Assembly (NCBI GenBank): GCA_002368955.1
Contig: DFDY01000064.1
Coordinates: 12,023 to 33,876, forward strand
Reading direction: 5' to 3'
Length of the DNA stretch: 21,854 bases
From: Bacteroidales bacterium UBA3816
GTDB taxonomy: Bacteria > Bacteroidota > Bacteroidia > Bacteroidales > P3
How positions within the stretch are numbered: position 1 is the first letter of the stretch; each line of letters opens with the position of its first letter. Made by a program: the position numbers and the translations under genes. The notes under the pieces are model-generated. The model searched no databases, had not been told where the DNA came from, and was given only the letters and a program-made list of their open reading frames with translations. Positions 1 to 6,909 of the stretch are shown here, piece after piece.

Positions 1-199
1 TGTCGTCGAAACGGAGGTTGGTCTTTCCGCCATACTTCTTGGCGAGGCCAAAATTGAGGCATATAGACTTGGCATGACCGATGTGGAGATAGCCGTTAGG
101 CTCGGGCGGGAAGCGCGTCAAAATGGATTTGTAGGTGCCCTCGGCGAGCCCCTGTTCGATGATTTCTTCCAAAAAATTACGAGATGTGTTTTCTTCCAT
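1..199 (-). CDS. glnS: Glutaminyl-tRNA synthetase, N-terminal part (cut by the window edge)
   Basis: Class I aminoacyl-tRNA synthetase that charges tRNA(Gln) with glutamine in the cytoplasm. Only the first 66 codons are present; the gene runs off the left edge. From the ATG at 197-199 the protein begins MEENTSRNFLEEIIEQG and continues into RFPPEPNGYLHIGHAKS, which carries the HIGH signature and closely matches bacterial GlnRS, including the following LNFGLA and LRFDD stretches. GluRS is unlikely because the PEPNGYLHIGHAKSI block is the GlnRS form. The start is well supported: a promoter lies at 260-291 and nothing upstream in frame looks coding. It is transcribed divergently from the lipoprotein gene at 416. 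Confidence 0.93.
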   Translation of the reverse strand, partial: MEENTSRNFLEEIIEQGLAEGTYKSILTRFPPEPNGYLHIGHAKSICLNFGLAKKYGGKTNLRFDD

Positions 200-259
200 C
201 TTTATAAAATATTCATTATTATATACTTATTTTATTGGCACGCAATGTGCTTTAGTCAA

Positions 260-291
260 CAAAAATACTAATAATTTTTCAAATATGCAAA
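260..291 (-). promoter_or_regulatory. Bacteroidota-type promoter for glnS
   Basis: On the minus strand the -7 box TATTTTTG (260-267) fits TAnnTTTG exactly. A -33 box TTTG (288-291) sits 20 bases upstream, the preferred spacing for the Bacteroidota primary sigma factor. Transcription would start near 253, giving a leader of about 50 nt before the glnS ATG. Confidence 0.7.
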
Positions 292-352
292 TAGTTTTTG
301 CTTTGGGGCCGCCCAGTGGCGACAATAATGATGTGCGGATGGTATGAGGGTT

Positions 353-386
353 TTTGTTGGTTATTTGAAATTAATTTGTATTTTTG
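353..386 (+). promoter_or_regulatory. Bacteroidota-type promoter for the 416-1111 lipoprotein gene
   Basis: The -7 box TATTTTTG (379-386) matches TAnnTTTG. A TTTG at 353-356 is a possible -33 box, with a slightly long 22-base spacer. The predicted start near 393 leaves a leader of about 23 nt. The -7 box is convincing; the -33 box is less so. Confidence 0.5.
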
Positions 387-415
387 CAGGTGTGAAACTT
401 TAAAAAATATTGTTT

Positions 416-1111
416 ATGAAGAAATCATTAGTCGCTGTTACTGTGGCATGTAGCTTATTATTTAGCTCATGCACTTTTTTGGACAATCTGGCCAATAACC
501 TGTCCAGTATTGCCAACTTGCTCAATTGCGAGTACACTTTGAAAAACGTCTCCAACGTGACCGTGGCCGGGGTGAACGTAAAGAACGTCACCAACGGCAA
601 CATCAATGCCACCGACGTGGTGAAACTGGTGAGCGCCATTACCAGCAAGAGCGTCCCCTTGGGCCTCGACGTGAACATCAACGTCAAGAATCCCACCACC
701 ACCAACGCCCTGCTCACCACCATGGACTGGGCTTTGGACGTTGCCACCACTGAGTTTGCCACCGGCATGACCGATAAAAACTACAACATCGCCGCACAGC
801 AGACCACCACTGTCCCTCTGGGCGTGAGCACCGACCTTTACCGTCTTTTCAGTAGCGACGGCATCAACTCGCTGAAGACCTTTGCCAGCAGTTTCACCAA
901 CGAAGGCAAATCCTCACAACTCGGTCTTCGCATCCGCCCCTCTCTGGGTGTTGGCACTCAGGTGATTAAAACTCCCAACTACATCACCATCATGAAGCCC
1001 ACCCCTGCTACGACCAACACCAATACCAACAACAACGGTTCCAACAACAATGGCAACAATGGCGGCAGCGCCCCTGGCATTAGTCTGCCCTCAATAGGAT
1101 TTGGCAAATAA
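416..1111 (+). CDS. LEA14-like (WHy-type) lipoprotein with Asn-rich tail
   Basis: Predicted lipoprotein of 231 residues. The N-terminus MKKSLVAVTVACSLLFSSC is an SPII signal with a lipobox ending at Cys19. The middle (about residues 40-150) alternates polar and hydrophobic residues and contains LGLDVNINVKNPTTTNALL, the pattern of LEA14/WHy beta-sandwich domains (VNIxVxNP core). The last 40 residues are low complexity, rich in Thr, Asn and Gly. I chose the ATG at 416; a TTG two codons earlier is possible but unnecessary. It is a single-gene unit with a promoter at 353-386 and a terminator at 1131-1161. No enzymatic role is suggested; an envelope protein of unknown function is the safest call. 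Confidence 0.8.
   Translation: MKKSLVAVTVACSLLFSSCTFLDNLANNLSSIANLLNCEYTLKNVSNVTVAGVNVKNVTNGNINATDVVKLVSAITSKSVPLGLDVNINVKNPTTTNALLTTMDWALDVATTEFATGMTDKNYNIAAQQTTTVPLGVSTDLYRLFSSDGINSLKTFASSFTNEGKSSQLGLRIRPSLGVGTQVIKTPNYITIMKPTPATTNTNTNNNGSNNNGNNGGSAPGISLPSIGFGK
1009..1071 (+). repeat. Low-complexity Thr/Asn/Gly coding repeat
   Basis: In-frame AAC/ACC/AAT-rich tract encoding a flexible tail (TNTNTNNNGSNNNGNNGG) at the C-terminus of the LEA14-like lipoprotein. It is probably an unstructured linker and could vary in length between strains. Confidence 0.6.
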
Positions 1112-1130
1112 GACATACTTTAAGCATTTG

Positions 1131-1161
1131 GGCCCCGCATTTCCATGTTGGGGCCTTTTTT
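1131..1161 (+). terminator. Intrinsic terminator after the lipoprotein gene
   Basis: GGCCCC (1131-1136) pairs with GGGGCC (1150-1155) across a 13-nt loop, followed directly by six T residues. It lies 19 nt after the stop codon at 1111. There is no T-run in the opposite direction, so it serves the plus strand only. Confidence 0.85.
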
Positions 1162-1189
1162 GTGCCCTATGCCTCTAGACGGTGCCGAC

Positions 1190-1371
1190 TCAGTAATGGT
1201 TCTGTACCAACTCTGCCTCATCATCGCTAACCAACCAATTCTCTATGTTTACCGTTTCGTTACAGCCCCATTCATCTAGCGAAGGTATAGGGCTGATGGA
1301 CTTTTGACGTTCGTTCTTTAGAGCTGCTGTGGAACCCAAATGCTTGAGGGCAGCCTGTGTTAAGGGGGCAT
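1190..1371 (-). pseudogene. Possible gene remnant (about 60 codons, no start codon)
   Basis: Between the C69 gene's terminator and the plus-strand terminator, one minus-strand frame stays open to a TGA at 1190. It encodes a plausible acidic protein tail (for example ISPIPSLDEWGCNETVNIEN, then WLVSDDEAELVQNHY). Composition is protein-like and the codons are ordinary, but no ATG, GTG or TTG lies at a sensible place: upstream the frame only continues as an out-of-frame shadow of the dipeptidase gene. I do not recognise the family. It may be the 3' end of a deleted gene, or chance. The 328-nt region 1112-1439 otherwise holds only the two terminators. Confidence 0.3.
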
Positions 1372-1409
1372 AATAAAAGGCCCTGTCGGTAGTGACAGGA
1401 TCTTTTATT
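1372..1409 (-). terminator. Terminator of the five-gene minus-strand cluster
   Basis: On the minus strand AATAAAAG, then CCTGTC, six loop bases, GACAGG and CTTTTATT form a long stem with A-tract and T-tract flanks. It starts about 30 nt after the stop of the C69 dipeptidase gene. The symmetric A/T flanks would let it work in both directions. Confidence 0.75.
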
Positions 1410-1439
1410 TTATGGGGTATAACGGTGTTTGTCAGTGTT

Positions 1440-3044
1440 TTAGAAGCCCGTACCAAAGGTGTGCCAGTATTTTGCTTCGAGCTGAGACCAAGCGTAGGAG
1501 GTGTTCTCATACTGCTGGCGGGTGAAGTTGTTGAGGGTGGCATGGACGTCGTTGATGCGGTTGAGTCTGTCATAGCGAGTGACTTCGCGCTGGAGGGCTT
1601 CAAGGCCGTTGAAAGCGGCTTCTTCAAGGATCTTGAGCTCTTTATTCATGCCGTCTTTGGTGCGCTGCCAAGCAATGGTGGCCAGTTTGTTAGTGCGGCG
1701 ATATTTCCACAGGATGGCGTCGGGGTTATATTCTTTCTGTCCACAAATGCTGAAGGGTTGAGGTAGTTCAGAGGTGCCGCAGAAAATGGGCACACGGGGG
1801 CTTTGGGCGGGATTGTCGACGGACATCCAAACCACGCCTCCTACGCAGTCGGGCATCCAGTCGCGGCATTGCGCAACGAAGGAGTAGGAACACCAGGCCA
1901 CGCTAACCGTGCGGCGGAAGTCAATGGTGCCGGGGGCTATGGTGTTGAGGGTGCGCTGCATGGAGGAACTGAGCCAGGGGTTGGCGATGGGGCTGATGAT
2001 GGTGTCTGTGTGGGTGTTGCCTTTGTTGTCTTTGTGGGTCATGGTCATTTTTACGTTTTTGCACATGTCCATGTCGGTACCTTCGTAGGTGGAGCGGAAG
2101 AGGTTTATGACTTCGCGCACGTCAACGTTCTTGTCGGGACGGACGGAGAAGGGCAGCTCGGTGGTGTCCATGCTGAGGTTGAGCGACGGGGCCAGGTGGC
2201 TGAGGATGAAGTATTCACGCTCGCGGAAGTTCTTGCCGTTGGCATAGCTGCTGTTGAAGGCCTTCCAGAAGATGAATTCCCCTTGGCCATCCCACAGACC
2301 GTTGCGTCGGGCGACGGCTTCAATATTGTCGGAACACATGAAGTACTCTGTGTTGCCTCGCTGGAGTCGGCCAATGCGGGGTATGTTGCAGGAGACGCCC
2401 ACATGGTCGTCGGGTATGCGCTGGGCAGCCCATACGCCGCCAATGATGTTCTTTCCTTCGCCCAGAATCTCCATCTGCCACACCTCTTTGGGGTCGGCAA
2501 TGGTGATGCACTCACCACCGTCGCCGTAGCCGTAGACCTTGATGAGGTCGCCAATGAGGCGGATGGCATCACGGGCCGTGGTGCAACGCTGAAGGGCCAC
2601 ACGCTCAAGTTCTTCGATGAGGAACATGCCGGCAGGGTTGATGAGGGTGTCGGGGCCGCTGAAAGTGCTCTCACCGATGGCCAGCTGGTGCTCGTTGAGG
2701 CAGGGATAGGCGGTGTTGAGGTAGGCATAGGTGTGGGCCACTTCGGGAATGGCACCGGCCAGACGCACACCGGTGGTGTCGCCACGGAAGGTGGTGTGCA
2801 GGGTTCCTTTGTAAACCAGGTGGACGTCGCCGGGGGCATGGTCCTCGGCTGGCTCCATGTACATCCAAGTGCGGTAGCGGCCGTCGCAGGTGTGGGAGGT
2901 GATGACGCTGCCGTCTTTGGAGGCGTATTTACCTACCATAATACTTGTGCAGCTTTGCCCGTCGAACTCGGGTTGGCTGAGCTCTTGTCCCACAGCGGTG
3001 AAGACGAAGGTCAGCAGTGCTAATGAGAGTAGAATTTTCTTCAT
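1440..3044 (-). CDS. Secreted C69-family dipeptidase
   Basis: Ntn-hydrolase of peptidase family C69 (PepD-like), expected to cleave dipeptides outside the cytoplasm. It is 534 residues, normal for Bacteroidota members. Residues 1-20 are a signal peptide (KKILLSLALLTFVFTAVGQ). The expected N-terminal nucleophile is Cys32 in SCTSIMVGKYAS, followed by the family hallmark SVITSHTCDGRYR, with YGYGDGGECITIADPKEVWQ further on. The C-terminal end (YWHTFGTGF) resembles the natural end of this family, so the protein looks complete. It lies 43 nt after the M20 gene and is the last gene before the terminator at 1372-1409. The family is certain; substrate preference cannot be read from the sequence. Its place behind cell-wall genes fits a role with peptidoglycan peptides, which is inference only. 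Confidence 0.9.
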   Translation of the reverse strand: MKKILLSLALLTFVFTAVGQELSQPEFDGQSCTSIMVGKYASKDGSVITSHTCDGRYRTWMYMEPAEDHAPGDVHLVYKGTLHTTFRGDTTGVRLAGAIPEVAHTYAYLNTAYPCLNEHQLAIGESTFSGPDTLINPAGMFLIEELERVALQRCTTARDAIRLIGDLIKVYGYGDGGECITIADPKEVWQMEILGEGKNIIGGVWAAQRIPDDHVGVSCNIPRIGRLQRGNTEYFMCSDNIEAVARRNGLWDGQGEFIFWKAFNSSYANGKNFREREYFILSHLAPSLNLSMDTTELPFSVRPDKNVDVREVINLFRSTYEGTDMDMCKNVKMTMTHKDNKGNTHTDTIISPIANPWLSSSMQRTLNTIAPGTIDFRRTVSVAWCSYSFVAQCRDWMPDCVGGVVWMSVDNPAQSPRVPIFCGTSELPQPFSICGQKEYNPDAILWKYRRTNKLATIAWQRTKDGMNKELKILEEAAFNGLEALQREVTRYDRLNRINDVHATLNNFTRQQYENTSYAWSQLEAKYWHTFGTGF

Positions 3045-3087
3045 GATGATGATTTTATATTATTTCTTATTATTATTTGTTTTCGAT

Positions 3088-4167
3088 TCAGAGGATGGGG
3101 GCGTTGAGCAGGTGCAGGAAGACTTGTGCGGCAGGCTGTATGAGGCTGTCGGGAAAGTCGTAGTCGGGGTGGTGCAACTCAACGTGGTGTTCTCCGCTGC
3201 CGATGCCAAACATGGCACCGGGGAAATAAAGGAGATAGTTGGCAAAGTCTTCGGACCAGCGGAAGGGGGTGAGGATATAATGTGAACGGCAGCCGCAGTG
3301 TTCCTCAATGTGCTCAACGTGAGCAGGATTGTTCTCGGTGGCGCGGAAAGGCTCGCGCAGGGTGTGGGAGAGGGCCAGATGATGGCGCGAGGCTATCTCG
3401 CCCACCAGGGTGTTGGCGTTGTTCAGCAGGTGCTCCATGGCATCGTTGGTATAGGCACGGAGGGTAAACATCACTTCGGCATCGCCCGCAGCGGTGCCAA
3501 AGGCCTCTTCGCCCAGTTGCACACAGATAAGCGTGGTTTGGTAGAAATCTTCGCCAAGGGCATTGGGCTGGCTGTTGAGATGAGTAAGCTGTTGGATGAT
3601 TTCGGCCACGGCAAGGCCCGGGTTGAGCCCTTTCTCGGGGGTGGAGGCATGGGTGGCACGCCCCGTTAGGCGGTAGATTACGCCTGTGGAGGCGGCAGCA
3701 AAGGTGTGCCGGTTGAGCACCACCGTGCCAAGGGGGAATCCGGGTAGGTTGTGCAGGCCATAGATGGCCCGGATGTTGTATTGCTGGAGTATGCCGGAGT
3801 CGAGTATTTTTTGTGAACCGGTGCCGGTCTCTTCTTCTGGTTGGAAGATGAGGATGTAGTTACGGTCGGCTCGTGGCCCCTGTTCAGCTATGAGCTGCGC
3901 AAGACGCAAGAGTATGGCGGTGTGACCGTCGTGGCCGCAACGGTGACCTATGGGGAGGGCGTCGATGTCGCCCCGTATGGCAATGGTGGGGAGGGAACAA
4001 TTTGTGCCCCAGACGGCTATAACCCCGAATCCGCCCACATTGGTATGAATCTTATCGGGGTGGAACTCCTGAAGTTGGGTGGAGATGAGGTTGTGGGCGT
4101 ACCATTCGTCGCCCGATATGCCGGGATGGTTGTGTAGGTCGTGTCGTATGGAGTCTATGGGTTTCAT
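3088..4167 (-). CDS. M20 family (M20D) metal-dependent amidohydrolase
   Basis: Cytoplasmic zinc/manganese amidohydrolase of the HipO/N-acyl-amino-acid hydrolase type; 359 residues, no signal peptide. Visible motifs are RHDLHNHPGISGDE near the N-terminus, the catalytic Asp in RGDIDALP (65-72), the metal-binding CGHDGH (77-82), the Glu triplet EEE (111-113), GLHN with His139, and a C-terminal LHHPDYDFP carrying the last metal His. I chose the ATG at 4165-4167 because it begins the family's N-terminus and lies 16 nt after the murD2 stop; the longer open frame upstream overlaps murD2. Oddity: the loop between DALPI and CGHDGH, usually some 20 residues, is cut to three, giving a shorter protein. 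The substrate is unknown; N-acyl amino acids, aminoacyl conjugates or acylated diaminopimelate are options. Confidence 0.88.
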   Translation of the reverse strand: MKPIDSIRHDLHNHPGISGDEWYAHNLISTQLQEFHPDKIHTNVGGFGVIAVWGTNCSLPTIAIRGDIDALPIGHRCGHDGHTAILLRLAQLIAEQGPRADRNYILIFQPEEETGTGSQKILDSGILQQYNIRAIYGLHNLPGFPLGTVVLNRHTFAAASTGVIYRLTGRATHASTPEKGLNPGLAVAEIIQQLTHLNSQPNALGEDFYQTTLICVQLGEEAFGTAAGDAEVMFTLRAYTNDAMEHLLNNANTLVGEIASRHHLALSHTLREPFRATENNPAHVEHIEEHCGCRSHYILTPFRWSEDFANYLLYFPGAMFGIGSGEHHVELHHPDYDFPDSLIQPAAQVFLHLLNAPIL

Positions 4168-4183
4168 GGAGCAGGGGGGATGG

Positions 4184-5521
4184 TTATTGTTGTTTGTTGT
4201 TGTCGTTAGGACTATGGTGCATGACCAGTTCTTTGAAGGTGGTGCCGCGGTGCTCAAAGTTGCGGAAGGCATCGTAGCTTGCAGCAGCGGGTGAAAGCAG
4301 ACATATGCGGCCGGGCTGGGTGTGTTGATAACACCAGCGAACAATGGTGTCGTAGTCGTCTTCGACAAGGGTGCGCCGCCCTTGGATAGGCTGGTCGGGT
4401 CGGTCGGTCCACTCCTGAAGCATCCGCGCTCCGGCAAGGCCTACAAAGACAAGATTGGAGATTTGGCTTCCAGCACGTTCGGGGTTGGCCATATAGTCGG
4501 CAAGGGAGGTGTAGTCGATGCCTCGGTCGAAACCGCCAAGGATGAGGGTGTCCACCTGTTGGAGGGCCTCGACAGCAGCAATGGCGGCTTCGGGAATGGT
4601 GGATATGGAGTCGTTATAAAAGGTGATGCCTCCAAATGTACCCACTAGCTCTAGCCGATGGGGAAGGCCGTGGAAAGTGGCAAGGGCCTTACCAAATTGT
4701 TGTGGGGTGACTCCGAAAAGAGCCGTCACCTGTTGAGCGACAGAGGCATTGCTCAGATTATGCGTCCCTTTGAGTTCCGAAGGGTATTGTTGTACATCGG
4801 GTGAAATGTCGTAGGGGTGAAGGTGTGAATGAACACTTGGACGAATTTCCGCCACGCGGTCCACAAGGTCAGGGCTAGCGGTGCAATAGAAGCAGTGGTC
4901 TTCTTCTTGCTGGCGGAGCATCATCTGCATTTTGGCCATCTGGTAGTCGTGGTAGTCGTGGTAGTGGTCAAGATGCTCTTGGAAGAGGTTGAGGATGACT
5001 CCGATATGGGGGGCGCGGTGGATGTTCTCCAGTTGGTGGCAGGAGAACTCTGCCACGACGATAGATTGTTCGTCGATCTGATCGAGGATGTCAAAGAGGG
5101 GTATGCCCATATTGCCCGCCAGGATGACATTTCGCTCAGCAGCAAAAGCCTGGCTGAGTATGTGATGAATCAGTGTGGTGGTCGTGCTTTTGCCTTTGGT
5201 ACCCGTGACGGCAACGGTGAGGTCGTGATAGACCTGAAGGAAAAGGTCGGTCTGCGAGGTAATGGTGTTGAGGTCGCAACGGCCTTCTAGTTTCATTGTG
5301 GGAATGCCGGGCGATTTGATGATGAGGTCATAGGGCTTGCCTTGGCTTGCGGCTTGCTTGAGGAGGCTGAATAGACCATCATCGTCCGTGGCAATATCAG
5401 GCTGGTTCTCAGGCACCAGCTTCTTCATCAAGGCATGTGTGCTTTTGCCTTCACGGCCAAAACCGGCAATTAGTATGTGGCGGTCGGTCAACAGTGATGT
5501 GAGTTGGTTTTGCCTGAACAT
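4184..5521 (-). CDS. murD2: MurD-type ligase, probably UDP-MurNAc-L-Ala--L-Glu ligase (MurD2)
   Basis: Mur ligase of 445 residues that adds glutamate to UDP-MurNAc-L-Ala using ATP in the cytoplasm. The N-terminal Rossmann part has ILIAGFGREGKST and IIKSPGIP (68-74). The ATP loop is GTKGKST (107-113), then EHLDHYHDY (182-190) and the probable carbamylated Lys197. The C-terminal domain has LSPAAASYD (409-417) and NFEHRG (421-426), which are MurD-specific. Two glutamate-pocket positions differ from usual MurD: the NDSKATN motif reads NDSISTI (303-309), and the Lys of GGxxKGxD is Arg333. The gene starts 18 nt after a MurL-type epimerase gene. MurL and MurD2 act together in the alternative route described in Xanthomonas, where L-Glu is added and then epimerised, so MurD2 is the best call. 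Ordinary D-Glu-adding MurD remains possible without biochemistry. Confidence 0.8.
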   Translation of the reverse strand: MFRQNQLTSLLTDRHILIAGFGREGKSTHALMKKLVPENQPDIATDDDGLFSLLKQAASQGKPYDLIIKSPGIPTMKLEGRCDLNTITSQTDLFLQVYHDLTVAVTGTKGKSTTTTLIHHILSQAFAAERNVILAGNMGIPLFDILDQIDEQSIVVAEFSCHQLENIHRAPHIGVILNLFQEHLDHYHDYHDYQMAKMQMMLRQQEEDHCFYCTASPDLVDRVAEIRPSVHSHLHPYDISPDVQQYPSELKGTHNLSNASVAQQVTALFGVTPQQFGKALATFHGLPHRLELVGTFGGITFYNDSISTIPEAAIAAVEALQQVDTLILGGFDRGIDYTSLADYMANPERAGSQISNLVFVGLAGARMLQEWTDRPDQPIQGRRTLVEDDYDTIVRWCYQHTQPGRICLLSPAAASYDAFRNFEHRGTTFKELVMHHSPNDNNKQQ

Positions 5522-5539
5522 AATGGGTACTTCTTATTT

Positions 5540-6904
5540 CTATTGGTTATTGATGGCATTTGCAATGGCCTGCGAGAGACGATTGAGAAGTTCGGGGCTG
5601 ACATTGTGGTCGGCGAAGAGGGAGGCTAGGGGAGTGGTAGGGACCTCGGGTTGGTAGTTGGCAAGAAGGCTGGGCCGTTCTTGAGGGTACCAGCGGCTAA
5701 GGGTCATGCTGAGGGCGCTGTTGACTTCGCTGATGGTGCCCACACACTCAAATGGCTTGGTTTCAGCGTGGCCAATTAGTTGGTCGAAATAGGGCTTCAT
5801 TTCGGGGTCGTCCAGCATACATTTGCCAAAAATGGCATTTAGGCGACTTGGGGGAATGAAAGGAGAGAGGATGATGTAGGCGAAAAGGCATTTGGCACAG
5901 TGTCCGCACCATACGTCTTGCTTACTGCCCACATTGCAGCTACGGAAGACATCATAATATTTCTCGTAACGACTGAAGAGCATGGCAATCTGTAGCTCAG
6001 AGAGGGGACGGAGAAAGCTGAAATAGTTGAATGATGGGGAAATATATTGTGCCACATAGTGGCGAAAGTCGTTTTCAAATTCAAGACTTTTCGAGTACTG
6101 GTGGTTGACATCGGTGCCCACTACGGTACTCTCGTTGGCACTGCTCTCGTTAGAGAGGGCTATGTTGGGAATGCCGCTGAGCTGGGCTGCCAACAGGGTA
6201 TAGAACGCCAACATGGCACTGAAGGGCGTGTGCCCATTCAGGCATCCTTGGGCGTTGAGCTCCAACAGGCGGGGATGAATGGTGCGGTGGATGACGAGGG
6301 CTTCATCAAGCGAATATCCAGCGGCTTCAATGCAACCGACAGTGGCCCCGCGAGGGTTCATGATTAAAGGAATAGGACGGTAGGCGGGGGCTTGCAATAG
6401 TTCCAGGGTGACTACGGAATCCTTGCCACCCCCAATGGGAATGAGATAGTTGTCGGAATGTTCAATCGGAGAGAGGCGCAGCGGGTTCTGATTGCTTGGG
6501 AGCGTGACAATGTCAAGAAAGTCCTCTTGGGTAGCGGCGATGCCATTGACATAGAAAAACTCCCCGAGCCCATTGAAATAGAGTTTCTTCCAAAAAGAAA
6601 TCTGGGCAGCATTGAGACTTCCGCATTGTATTTCCACAACAGGCGGGCATAAACATTTCCAATAGCTGATAAGCTCTATCAGACCCATGTGGAACACCAA
6701 CGAATCCATCGTTGCGCGCGGTTGGTCAAAGTGTAGGAAGGGGCGTGTTGGGATGGTGGCCGAGGGGGTAAAGACAATGTCGTTACCTATGCGGAAAGTA
6801 AAAACGATGTGCAGTCCGTCGGGCTGCACATCGTATTGATAACTTTCGTAGACAAACTTGGGGTATGTCTGGCGAAAAGAGTTGTATTTTGTCTGGTTAG
6901 ACAT
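5540..6904 (-). CDS. murL: UDP-MurNAc-L-Ala-L-Glu epimerase (MurL)
   Basis: Predicted ATP-dependent epimerase that turns the terminal L-Glu of UDP-MurNAc-L-Ala-L-Glu into D-Glu, supplying D-Glu in the peptidoglycan stem without glutamate racemase. It is 454 residues, about the family length, soluble, with no signal peptide. The N-terminal 140 residues hold family-specific beta-strands. A PP-loop-like ATP motif, IPIGGGKDSVVTLELL, spans 155-170. It is followed by NGHTPFSA (223-230), SNESSANEST (251-260), VNHQYSKSLEFE (266-277) and the cysteine cluster WCGHCAKC (332-339). This combination is what I know of MurL. The gene lies 5 nt after the lipoprotein gene and 18 nt before murD2, and the partner ligase next door strongly supports the call. 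A different PP-loop enzyme is the main alternative. Confidence 0.82.
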   Translation of the reverse strand: MSNQTKYNSFRQTYPKFVYESYQYDVQPDGLHIVFTFRIGNDIVFTPSATIPTRPFLHFDQPRATMDSLVFHMGLIELISYWKCLCPPVVEIQCGSLNAAQISFWKKLYFNGLGEFFYVNGIAATQEDFLDIVTLPSNQNPLRLSPIEHSDNYLIPIGGGKDSVVTLELLQAPAYRPIPLIMNPRGATVGCIEAAGYSLDEALVIHRTIHPRLLELNAQGCLNGHTPFSAMLAFYTLLAAQLSGIPNIALSNESSANESTVVGTDVNHQYSKSLEFENDFRHYVAQYISPSFNYFSFLRPLSELQIAMLFSRYEKYYDVFRSCNVGSKQDVWCGHCAKCLFAYIILSPFIPPSRLNAIFGKCMLDDPEMKPYFDQLIGHAETKPFECVGTISEVNSALSMTLSRWYPQERPSLLANYQPEVPTTPLASLFADHNVSPELLNRLSQAIANAINNQ

Positions 6905-6909
6905 TTGAT

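Noticed and set aside
74..347. Two short plus-strand frames over the glnS start
   Set aside because: They overlap the glnS coding region and promoter and show no protein-like features.
1803..3023. 406-codon open frame on the plus strand
   Set aside because: It is the antisense shadow of the C69 dipeptidase gene; its Gly/Val-rich composition is what the complement of that GC-rich gene gives, and it has no recognisable motif.
4940..4975. Short tandem GTGGTAGTC-like repeats
   Set aside because: They encode the HYHDYHDY stretch of the MurD-type ligase, so the repetition is explained by the protein sequence.
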